NCBI GenBank assembly: GCA_029983495.1
Contig: JASBZJ010000101.1
Span: 1 to 6,976 of the forward strand
Length of the DNA: 6,976 bases
Reading direction: 5' to 3'
From: Porphyromonas sp.
GTDB lineage: Bacteria > Bacteroidota > Bacteroidia > Bacteroidales > Porphyromonadaceae
Made by a program: the position numbers and the translations under genes. Shown here piece by piece: positions 1 through 5,137 of the stretch; the stretch's first letter is position 1, and every line of letters starts with the position of its first letter. The notes under the pieces are model-generated. The model searched no databases, was not told the origin of the DNA, and worked only from the letters and a program-made list of their open reading frames with translations.

Positions 1-39
1 GTTGCCTACGGGGGTGGGTACAATAGTTAGTTTGCCCAT
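1..39 (-). CDS. rsmI: 16S rRNA (cytidine(1402)-2'-O)-methyltransferase RsmI, N-terminal 13 codons only
   Basis: On the minus strand an ATG at 39-37 opens a frame reading MGKLTIVPTPVGN up to the window edge. This matches the N-terminus of RsmI proteins, in which a short beta strand is followed by a (A/P)TPxGN motif, the start of the S-adenosylmethionine-binding tetrapyrrole-methylase fold. The family 2'-O-methylates C1402 in the decoding centre of 16S rRNA. The frame is open to base 1, so the rest of the gene lies outside the window. It has the same direction as nfo and starts 144 bases after its stop. The identification rests on 13 residues, but the motif is distinctive. No Shine-Dalgarno is visible. 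Confidence 0.75.
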   Translation of the reverse strand, partial: MGKLTIVPTPVGN

Positions 40-82
40 AAACACACAAAACTGTTAGCCCTCGTTAAGGTACTACACGATG

Positions 83-90
83 CAAACTTA
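83..90 (-). promoter_or_regulatory. Candidate Bacteroidota -7 box for rsmI
   Basis: The plus-strand CAAACTTA reads TAAGTTTG on the minus strand, an exact match to the Bacteroidota -7 element TAnnTTTG. It lies about 44 bases upstream of the rsmI ATG, which would give a short 5' UTR. At the expected spacing of 19-21 bases there is no TTG or TTTG -33 element, so this is a half match only. Confidence 0.35.
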
Positions 91-183
91 CAAAAAATAC
101 TTTTTCGATACATCACTCCGTTAGTAGTGGAATGGTGCTTTTTGTATTTTTGCCCCTTTATTATAGCCTTTGTTGGTTCCCTT

Positions 184-1074
184 TTAGGGTTGTAGCAACG
201 TAAATAGTTGCCTTATTTCGGCAGGCCATAAGCTTTCATCGGGGGTTTCGAGTATTAAAGGTAAATTGTTTAAGCGGGAGTCGTTCATAACCATTTCAAA
301 AAGGTTCATCCCCATAACACCGTCACCAACGGGTGCATGTCGATCTACGTGGGTTCCCAGTTCCTTTTTTGAGTCGTTAAGGTGAATACCTACTAAGTAG
401 TTAGCTCCGATAATTTTGTCGAACGCATTCCACATCGCACCATAACCTTCGGGAGTCCGAATTTCGTATCCTGCTGCAAGGGTATGGGCTGTATCAATGC
501 ATACGCCCACACGCTCCTTGTGGTCGATTTTTTCGATAATTGTAGCAAGGTGTTCGAACCGAAACCCCATATTTGTGCCTTGCCCAGCAGTGTTTTCCAA
601 TACCAACTTTACCTTATTTGTTTGTTGTATTAGGGCGTTCATTTCGTCGGCAATTATAGCAAGGCAATCCTCGGGCGAAACTTTGCCCAAGTGGCTCCCC
701 GGGTGAAAATTTAGCATTTCGAGCCCTAAAACTTCGCATCGTTGTAACTCATCGAGAAAGGCTTGGTTGCTTTTTTTTCGCATTATGGGGTCGGGGTTCC
801 CCAAGTTTATAAGATACGAGGCGTGCGGAAGAATATGCTTTGTACTATAGCCATAATCCTTTAATAATTGGTGAAAGCGAGTAATGCTTTCCTCCTCAAG
901 CGGTTTGTGGTTCCATTGCCTCTGGTTGCGTGTATATAGCGCAAAAGCACTTGCCCCAACATTATTAGCATTTATAATAGCATTTTCTACTCCTCCCGAA
1001 GCACTTACATGCGGTCCAACAAATTTTTTACTACCCGCACCAGGGCGAGCTGCAATATATTCTTTAGCAGTCAT
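184..1074 (-). CDS. nfo: Deoxyribonuclease IV (endonuclease IV, AP endonuclease)
   Basis: This encodes a 296-aa AP endonuclease of the Nfo family. Such enzymes cut DNA 5' to abasic sites in base excision repair and trim damaged 3' ends, using a trinuclear zinc centre in a TIM barrel. All nine metal ligands known from E. coli Nfo are present at a constant offset of +15: His84, His124, Glu160, Asp194, His197, His231, Asp244, His246 and Glu276. They sit in the motifs ILPH, NFHPGSH, LENTAGQG, CIDTAH, HLND, VDRH and LILET. The first 15 residues are an extension relative to E. coli; no internal Met precedes the conserved GPHVSASGG, so the ATG at 1074 is the only reasonable start. The upstream sequence has no Shine-Dalgarno, which is usual in this phylum. 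The gene lies between fumC and rsmI on the same strand but with wide gaps, so an operon is not evident. Confidence 0.97.
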   Translation of the reverse strand: MTAKEYIAARPGAGSKKFVGPHVSASGGVENAIINANNVGASAFALYTRNQRQWNHKPLEEESITRFHQLLKDYGYSTKHILPHASYLINLGNPDPIMRKKSNQAFLDELQRCEVLGLEMLNFHPGSHLGKVSPEDCLAIIADEMNALIQQTNKVKLVLENTAGQGTNMGFRFEHLATIIEKIDHKERVGVCIDTAHTLAAGYEIRTPEGYGAMWNAFDKIIGANYLVGIHLNDSKKELGTHVDRHAPVGDGVMGMNLFEMVMNDSRLNNLPLILETPDESLWPAEIRQLFTLLQP

Positions 1075-1189
1075 AATTTATTATTGAAGGAACAAAAGTT
1101 TAATTTTGAAGAAGCTCCCTTAAGCGAGGGGATCGAACGCATTATAATAGCTGAAGTGTTTGAAAAATAGCTTCTTCGGTAATTAACCA

Positions 1190-1318
1190 GGGGGGCTTTG
1201 CATAATACCATTGCCGTAAGGCGGTAACCTTTTCGAATCACGGAACTGTAATTTATGTATGTTGTTGATATCGAATGGGGGCGGTTACCGTTGGTAAGGT
1301 ATTATACAAAGCTCGCCA
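1190..1318. repeat. Long imperfect inverted repeat downstream of fumC (possible MITE or large 3' hairpin)
   Basis: The outer arms are GCTTTGCATAATACC at 1195-1209 and GGTATTATACAAAGC at 1298-1312, complementary at 14 of 15 positions. The one mismatch becomes a G-U pair in a minus-strand transcript. Complementarity continues inward with gaps: GGTAACC near 1213-1219 pairs with GGTTACC at 1283-1289, and TTCGA-ATCA near 1221-1230 with the region 1266-1275. About 120 bases could thus form one bulged hairpin. ATTAAC occurs just outside both ends (1182-1187 and 1320-1325), which might be a short target-site duplication. It starts about 13 bases after the fumC stop, so it could also serve as a terminator or 3' stabiliser. 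No ORF lies within it. Confidence 0.6.
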
Positions 1319-1330
1319 TATTAACAAATT

Positions 1331-2734
1331 CTATTTTAGCGACCCCGTCATATCTTCAGGGCGTACCCATTGATCGAACTCTTCGGCTGTTAGTAACCCA
1401 AGGTTAATAGCTTCTTCTTTTAAAGTTGTGCCATTGGCATGTGCTGTTTTAGCTATTTTAGCGGCATTTTCGTAACCAATGTGAGTATTTAGTGCCGTAA
1501 CAAGCATAAGCGAGTTATCAAGCATCATTTTAATTCGTGCGTAATTGGGTTCAATACCTTCAGCGCAATGTTCGTTAAACGAAAGCATTGCATCGCTTAA
1601 CAATCGAGCCGATTCGAGAAAGCTAGCAGCCATTACGGGTTTAAACACATTTAATTGGAATTGACCATTAGCCCCAGCAAACGAAATGGTAGTATCGTTA
1701 CCCATTACACGTGCAGCAACCATCGTAAGGGCTTCGCATTGGGTGGGGTTTACTTTTCCTGGCATTATTGAACTACCGGGTTCGTTGCTAGGAATAATAA
1801 TTTCGCCAATTCCCGAGCGTGGACCGCTAGCCAATAAGCGTACATCGTTAGCTATTTTAAATAGTGTAACGGCTAATTGTTTTAATGCTCCATGGGCTTC
1901 AACAACGGCATCGTGGGTAGCTAATGCTTCGAATTTATTCGGTGCCGTTACAAAGGGATAGCCTGTAAAGTTGGCAATGTATTTTGCTACCAGCACATCG
2001 TACCCTTTTGGGGTATTTAAGCCTGTTCCTACAGCTGTTCCCCCAAGCGCAAGTTCGCTAAGATGAGCAAGGGTTGCTTCGATAGCTTTTTTTGCATAAC
2101 CTAGTTGTGCAACATAAGCCGATACTTCCTGCCCCAAAGTAAGTGGAGTGGCATCCATAAGGTGTGTACGACCTATTTTTACAACCTTTTCGAAAGCCTT
2201 ACTTTTTGTTTCGAAGGTTGCTTTTAATGCATCAATTGCTGGCAATACCCGTTCAACTACAATTTTATAGCATGCTATGTGCATTGCTGTAGGGTAAGTA
2301 TCGTTGCTACTTTGCGACTTATTTACATCATCGTTGGGGTGTATAAAACTATGTTCGCCAAGTTTACCGCCATGTAGTACATGTGCACGGTTGGCAATAA
2401 CTTCGTTAACGTTCATGTTCGATTGGGTTCCACTTCCTGTTTGCCAAATAACGAGTGGAAACTGATCGTTTAATTCGCCACGAAGAATTTCGTCGCATAC
2501 GCTTGCTATTGCATCGCGTTTTTCGCTATCCAAAACCCCTAACTCGCAATTCGCATAAGCCGCCGACTTTTTTAGGTACGCAAAGCCTTCGATAATTTCG
2601 TGTGGCATTGAGGCTGAGGGACCAATTTTAAAGTTATTACGGCTACGCTCGGTTTGTGCAGCCCAATACTTTTCGGCGGGAACTTTTACTTCGCCCATTG
2701 TATCGTGTTCGATGCGGAATCTTTCCTTTTCCAT
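1331..2734 (-). CDS. fumC: Class II fumarate hydratase
   Basis: This encodes a 467-aa fumarase of the aspartase/fumarase superfamily, the same length as E. coli FumC. It interconverts fumarate and L-malate in the cytoplasm and is iron-independent, working as a homotetramer with composite active sites. Catalytic residues follow E. coli FumC at an offset of +3: Ser101 and Thr103 in TGSGTQSN, Ser142-Ser143-Asn144, Thr190-His191 in [10 protein letters not shown], and the flexible loop signature [10 protein letters not shown] at 320-329 with the catalytic Ser321 and substrate-binding Lys327 and Asn329. The frame is intact. The start ATG at 2734 follows an AAGGAT purine stretch at a reasonable Shine-Dalgarno distance, and the protein begins as other FumC proteins do ([15 protein letters not shown]). 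No exact TAnnTTTG box is seen upstream on the minus strand; a palindrome at 2782-2807 is a candidate regulatory site. Confidence 0.98.
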   Translation of the reverse strand: MEKERFRIEHDTMGEVKVPAEKYWAAQTERSRNNFKIGPSASMPHEIIEGFAYLKKSAAYANCELGVLDSEKRDAIASVCDEILRGELNDQFPLVIWQTGSGTQSNMNVNEVIANRAHVLHGGKLGEHSFIHPNDDVNKSQSSNDTYPTAMHIACYKIVVERVLPAIDALKATFETKSKAFEKVVKIGRTHLMDATPLTLGQEVSAYVAQLGYAKKAIEATLAHLSELALGGTAVGTGLNTPKGYDVLVAKYIANFTGYPFVTAPNKFEALATHDAVVEAHGALKQLAVTLFKIANDVRLLASGPRSGIGEIIIPSNEPGSSIMPGKVNPTQCEALTMVAARVMGNDTTISFAGANGQFQLNVFKPVMAASFLESARLLSDAMLSFNEHCAEGIEPNYARIKMMLDNSLMLVTALNTHIGYENAAKIAKTAHANGTTLKEEAINLGLLTAEEFDQWVRPEDMTGSLK

Positions 2735-2781
2735 GGTTCTATCCTTAATTAGCTGTTATAACTACTTTTGTTTTCATGTAC

Positions 2782-2807
2782 ACACATTACTTTAATAAAT
2801 AATGTGT
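2782..2807. promoter_or_regulatory. Perfect palindrome ACACATTA-N10-TAATGTGT upstream of fumC
   Basis: Two perfect 8-base inverted half-sites flank a 10-base AT-rich spacer (CTTTAATAAA), centred about 60 bases upstream of the fumC ATG. The geometry fits an operator for a dimeric regulator or a stem in the fumC leader. No particular regulator can be named from the sequence. Confidence 0.4.
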
Positions 2808-2927
2808 TGCCATTAGGTAAAATACCTTCTAATGCATTTTAGAGGCATTGTTTACCACTGCTAAGTTACAACAATAACTGTACTAAGTTGCCTTAAGGAG
2901 ACCTTTGAAAAATAAGGAGTAGGAGTT

Positions 2928-2949
2928 TAGCCCCCCTAATTAGGGGCTA
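2928..2949. repeat. Palindrome TAG-CC-CCCCTAATTAGGGG-CTA
   Basis: A perfect 14-base palindrome CCCCTAATTAGGGG (2933-2946) is extended by TAG and CTA at either side with a two-base CC bulge. It stands alone between fumC and the MITE-like element. It could be a small dispersed repeat or a hairpin; there is no adjacent T-run to support a terminator. Confidence 0.4.
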
Positions 2950-3254
2950 TAGTAGAGTAGATTTGTTGGGATTTAGAGAAAGTATATATTCTCATCTATC
3001 CCCCTGATTTTCAGAGAAATGAAGACCGGAGGAATTTTTCTTACGCACGAGTAAAACCCTAAATGAACAGAATGTGTAAATAAGTTTACCTGATGTTTTC
3101 CCATTTTAATCAACAACAAAATGGAAAAAGATCAAGTAAACTCAAACAAATGCTCCGAAGTTTTGATCTTTTCATCAAGACGAAAATAAAAAAGAACCTG
3201 AAGAAAATAATGATATGTACCATGGTTCATAATGATATTGTACGGTGGCTAGTA

Positions 3255-3443
3255 TTTGTAGGGGCGTACCTCAAGTGTCCGCCCGCACTCGTACAGCATA
3301 ACATTACCAACCATGGTAAATCATGGTACACCAATGGGCGGACAAAATAATGATGTATCGGTTGTAACCCATTGAACCGCTCTCATCGGTAATAAATTAC
3401 GATACGAATGGTGGACGGACACTTTGAGGTTCGCCCCTACAAT
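3255..3443. mobile_element. MITE-like element with 30-31 base terminal inverted repeats, no ORF
   Basis: The left end TTTGTAGGGGCGTACCTC.. (3255-3284) and the reverse complement of the right end ATTGTAGGGGCGAACCTC.. (3413-3443) match at 27 of 31 aligned positions, with one gap. Symmetry continues inward: TCGTA and ATTACC blocks at 3290-3308 are mirrored at 3391-3406, and CAATGGG (3332-3338) pairs with CCCATTG (3368-3374). The whole 189 bases can therefore fold on itself. GC-rich GTAGGGGCG..CCTC..GTCCGCCC ends are, to my recollection, typical of short non-autonomous repeats dispersed in several bacterial phyla. No transposase is encoded. No clear target-site duplication was found; the TA next to the GGGGCG core at both ends is symmetrical but not diagnostic. 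Confidence 0.7.
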
Positions 3444-3550
3444 CTTCCTTAATTAAATGTTCGAATGAATACGATTATTGCCAAATAGATAACATTCTGT
3501 AATGAGATTTGCTGTCGTGCAAAGGTTTCAAATTGTGAGTCGTTAACTAG

Positions 3551-3581
3551 TTGTGGTAGCCAAAGTTAATTAGTATATTTG
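3551..3581 (+). promoter_or_regulatory. Bacteroidota promoter (TTG-N20-TATATTTG) of the peptide cassette
   Basis: TATATTTG at 3574-3581 matches the TAnnTTTG -7 box exactly, and TTG at 3551-3553 lies exactly 20 bases upstream as the -33 element. This is the best promoter in the window. Transcription would begin around 3586-3590, giving a leader of about 80 bases before the peptide ATG. A palindrome AACTAGTT (3545-3552) overlaps the -33 element and might bind a regulator. Confidence 0.75.
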
Positions 3582-3590
3582 CCTCTGTAA

Positions 3591-3645
3591 ATCGCCTTCC
3601 TGTTTAAAGCTGGCTTACAGAAGGCCGATTATATATCTAAGCCGG
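3591..3645 (+). promoter_or_regulatory. Structured 5' leader: predicted H-type pseudoknot before the peptide RBS
   Basis: Stem 1 pairs 3591-3603 (ATCGCCTTCCTGT) with 3617-3629 (ACAGAAGGCCGAT): 12 base pairs with one bulged C on each side. Its 13-base loop contains CTGGCTT (3610-3616), which can pair with AAGCCGG (3639-3645): 7 pairs including one U-G. That geometry is an H-type pseudoknot with loops of 6, 0 and 9 bases. It ends 12 bases before an AGGA (3658-3661) that is the Shine-Dalgarno of the peptide gene. A competing pairing exists between CTGTAA (3585-3590) and TTACAG (3615-3620). The layout suggests translational control by a small riboswitch or protein-bound leader, but no ligand can be named. 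Pairing was found by eye and not energy-scored. Confidence 0.5.
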
Positions 3646-3666
3646 CATGGAATTTATAGGATTTAT

Positions 3667-3858
3667 ATGATGAAATTTACTTTATCAAAGATTGATGTAA
3701 AATCGCTTATGAGTGTAAAGGGGGGGATGTCTTCTAACCTCGATGATATTGTTTGTACAGGATCTCCTTCTATTCAGTGCGATGGTGTTTCTGCATTGAA
3801 ATGTGATGGTGGTGGTGCTACGTTAAAACCCATTTATAATTCGAGCTTATGGCTCTGA
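3667..3858 (+). CDS. GG-leader peptide precursor with three tandem Cys octapeptides (putative RiPP)
   Basis: This encodes 63 aa. Residues 1-20 (MMKFTLSKIDVKSLMSVKGG) look like the leader of Bacteroidota natural-product precursors: a basic start, hydrophobic positions and a terminal Gly-Gly. In that class a C39 peptidase domain of an ABC exporter cuts after the GG. The predicted core of 43 residues starts MSSNLDDIV and carries its only cysteines at 30, 38 and 46, exactly 8 apart, in tandem units CTGSPSIQ / CDGVSALK / CDGGGATL, followed by a tail ending in SSLWL. The start is ATG-ATG at 3667 or 3670; AGGA at 3658-3661 suits either. It is the first gene after a good promoter and a structured leader, and precedes a hydrophobic ORF and an outer-membrane protein. 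No maturation enzyme or exporter is in the window. A toxin, signal or lanthipeptide-like product is possible; the modification is unknown. Confidence 0.75.
   Translation: MMKFTLSKIDVKSLMSVKGGMSSNLDDIVCTGSPSIQCDGVSALKCDGGGATLKPIYNSSLWL
3754..3825 (+). repeat. Three tandem 8-codon Cys repeats in the peptide core
   Basis: Units of 24 bases at 3754-3777, 3778-3801 and 3802-3825 encode C-[TD]-G-x-x-[SA]-[IL]-[QK] and variants. Units two and three share the TGYGATGGTG start at DNA level, while unit one has diverged. The third unit is the most degenerate (CDGGGATL). The regular spacing suggests that each Cys-x-Gly sits in an equivalent place, for example for ring formation or metal binding. Confidence 0.6.
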
Positions 3859-3929
3859 TAAATAGAATTATCCTGATCCTCGTTGCGAATATGCTCCTTT
3901 TGTTCATGAAAGTTATTGATTTTAATTAA
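3849..3929 (+). CDS. Possible 26-aa hydrophobic peptide, overlapping the precursor gene
   Basis: An ATG at 3849 lies 10 bases inside the end of the precursor gene and opens a 26-codon frame that stops with TAA at 3927-3929, 6 bases before the ATG of the outer-membrane protein. The product begins MALINRIILILVANM and continues with LLLF; residues 4-20 are almost entirely hydrophobic, enough for one membrane helix, with a single Arg at 6 and Lys at 21. The stop/start overlap is typical of translational coupling. It is in the same frame as the downstream barrel gene, separated by the one TAA. It may be an immunity-like or membrane-tethering peptide, only a coupling device, or chance. There is no Shine-Dalgarno and no recognised family. 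Confidence 0.35.
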   Translation: MALINRIILILVANMLLLFMKVIDFN

Positions 3930-3935
3930 TGGTTT

Positions 3936-5060
3936 ATGAAAAGATGTCATTTCGTTTTATTCTTTGTTTTTCTTTCGATTGTAGAGGCATTTTCTTGTTC
4001 GCCTGCTATTCGAGGTGAAGAGTCTTATTTAATAGTTGGAAGCGTTAAAGATAGTACGCATAATGCGATTCCGTATGCTACAGTATCGTTGTTTATTAAA
4101 CAGAATTTTCTTGCGGAAACGCATACGGATAGTAGAGGCGACTTTGAATTAAAAATAAATAATAATACTGAAGAACCCTACCGATTAGTGGTAACTAGTG
4201 TTGGGTATGAAAAATATGAACAAGAGTTTACACTTTCAGATTCACCCCAACGCTTTAGTATTATGCTTAGCGAAGTAGCATTTGGTTTAAATGAGGTTAT
4301 TATTGAGGGGAAACCTCATGCTGTAAAATTACGTTTTGATGGTTACTCGATAAATACAAAAGATTTGCGTGCCACCCGTAATAATTTGTATGATTTGTTG
4401 ATTTCACTGCCTAAAATCTATACAAAAGGTGATCAATTGTCAGTTATTGGTAAGCGAAGTGTGCTCGTGAAAATAAATAATACTTTACTGCGAGTAGCTG
4501 AAACCCAGCTTACTCAGGTGTTAAAAGGGTACGATGCTTCGCTAGTTGATGAAGTAAATGTTATTACAGAACCACCAACACGATATAACGCAAATGGCGA
4601 GACAGCATTGATTGTGGTTAAAATGGCTTCGGAGTTTGCAAATTATATCGGTGGAAATGTTGCAATGGAAGTGCTACAAGCAAAATATAGGCACATGTAT
4701 CATCCCTATAGTTTTTTTGTATACAATAGGGATAAGTTTTCGTCGTTTATCAATGTAGCTTACAACTACGAAGTTCGTAAGGCTTCATCGGAAATACTGT
4801 ACAACAATCAAACCAATAATCGGCAAGATTTTTCGACGGAATGGAATAAAATAAACTTCCCATTTTTGTACGCTGGCATGCAATACGATTATAGTAAGCT
4901 TGGGGCTATTGGAGTATCGGTAAATGCTTCATACGAAACCCAAAATGTTCGTACAACAGATTCGATTAGGTTTGAAACTATTATAGGTGGCAACGTTTTA
5001 GACTCGTTATTATTTGCTGAAAAAAATCACTTCATACCCGAAGTGATTTTAGTACAGTAG
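3936..5060 (+). CDS. Outer-membrane beta-barrel protein, N-terminal part (frame ends early by frameshift)
   Basis: This frame of 374 aa holds the front of a TonB-receptor-like outer-membrane protein. Residues 1-20 or so are a signal peptide (MKRCHFVLFFVFLSIVEAFS). Residues about 31-113 form a carboxypeptidase-regulatory-like (CnaB-type) domain with the typical DSRGDFEL and VTSVGYEKYE motifs. Residues about 117-230 are a plug domain ending in YNANGETALIVVKM, the counterpart of the NxxGxxGxIxIxxK motif of the family. Barrel strands start after about 235. The architecture matches the outer membrane beta-barrel family (OMP_b-brl_3 type) of Bacteroidota. Genuine homology runs to about Ala361; the last 13 codons after the A7 run are probably out of frame and end at TAG 5058-5060. 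As the partner of the peptide gene it might bind, take up or respond to the peptide; that is inference. The truncated product alone would lack most of the barrel. Confidence 0.85.
   Translation: MKRCHFVLFFVFLSIVEAFSCSPAIRGEESYLIVGSVKDSTHNAIPYATVSLFIKQNFLAETHTDSRGDFELKINNNTEEPYRLVVTSVGYEKYEQEFTLSDSPQRFSIMLSEVAFGLNEVIIEGKPHAVKLRFDGYSINTKDLRATRNNLYDLLISLPKIYTKGDQLSVIGKRSVLVKINNTLLRVAETQLTQVLKGYDASLVDEVNVITEPPTRYNANGETALIVVKMASEFANYIGGNVAMEVLQAKYRHMYHPYSFFVYNRDKFSSFINVAYNYEVRKASSEILYNNQTNNRQDFSTEWNKINFPFLYAGMQYDYSKLGAIGVSVNASYETQNVRTTDSIRFETIIGGNVLDSLLFAEKNHFIPEVILVQ
5020..5050 (+). other. A7 run with perfect 11-bp hairpin at the frameshift point
   Basis: The barrel gene changes from one frame to the -1 frame between 5021 and 5060. 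At 5020-5026 there are seven A residues (GCT GAA AAA AAT in the upstream frame), giving an A-AAA-AAT heptamer suited to -1 slippage. AAAATCACTTC (5023-5033) pairs perfectly with GAAGTGATTTT (5040-5050) around the loop ATACCC. One extra A would restore a continuous frame reading AEKKSLHTRSDFSTVAY. This may be a one-base deletion, a homopolymer sequencing error, or recoding by ribosomal or polymerase slippage. The hairpin overlaps the slip site rather than lying 5-9 bases downstream, which is atypical for ribosomal frameshifting but compatible with transcriptional slippage. Confidence 0.65.
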
Positions 5061-5137
5061 CTTACTGGGAGCAACAAATTAACTCTAATGGTGCAAAAAT
5101 ATGGGCAGATATATCGTATTATAACTATGGGAAAGAA

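Larger units (their letters stand above)
2735..3666. other. Long intergenic region, no convincing gene
   Basis: This stretch of about 930 bases separates the divergent fumC and peptide cassette. From left to right it holds the fumC upstream region with a 26-base palindrome, a small imperfect stem (AATGC 2831-2835 with GCATT 2845-2849), a GC-rich palindrome at 2928-2949, a 5-bp stem at 3076-3089, possible remains of a small gene around 3121-3232, the MITE-like element at 3255-3443, and the promoter and leader of the peptide gene from 3551. The 22-codon ORF starting at 3121 (MEKDQVNSNKCSEVLIFSS, then RRK and stop) and an overlapping acidic run in the next frame (DENKKEPEENND) hint at a frameshifted relic, but this is weak. 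No tRNA, rRNA or CRISPR array was seen. Confidence 0.7.

Noticed and set aside
79..123. Plus-strand ORF of 14 codons between rsmI and nfo
   Set aside because: Too short, with no promoter or family; it overlaps the candidate rsmI promoter on the other strand.
145..152. TATTTTTG -7 box match on the plus strand
   Set aside because: No -33 element, and it would only transcribe antisense to nfo.
497..1087. Two plus-strand ORFs (497-706 and 884-1087) opposite nfo
   Set aside because: They are shadows of the fully conserved nfo reading frame.
1686..1961. Plus-strand ORF of 91 codons opposite fumC
   Set aside because: It is a shadow of fumC, lying over its catalytic loop region.
2763..2770. TACTTTTG, an exact -7 box match on the plus strand
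   Set aside because: There is no TTG at the right distance upstream and no gene downstream on that strand; such 8-mers occur by chance in AT-rich DNA.
3093..3350. Plus-strand ORF of 85 codons in the intergenic region
   Set aside because: It runs into the MITE-like element and its second half is element sequence. Composition is low-complexity Lys/Ile rich, with no recognisable domain.
5023..5050. The 11-bp hairpin with flanking A and T runs as a terminator
   Set aside because: It lies inside the barrel coding region, has few GC pairs and only a four-T tail, all of it within the stem. The frameshift reading explains its position better.
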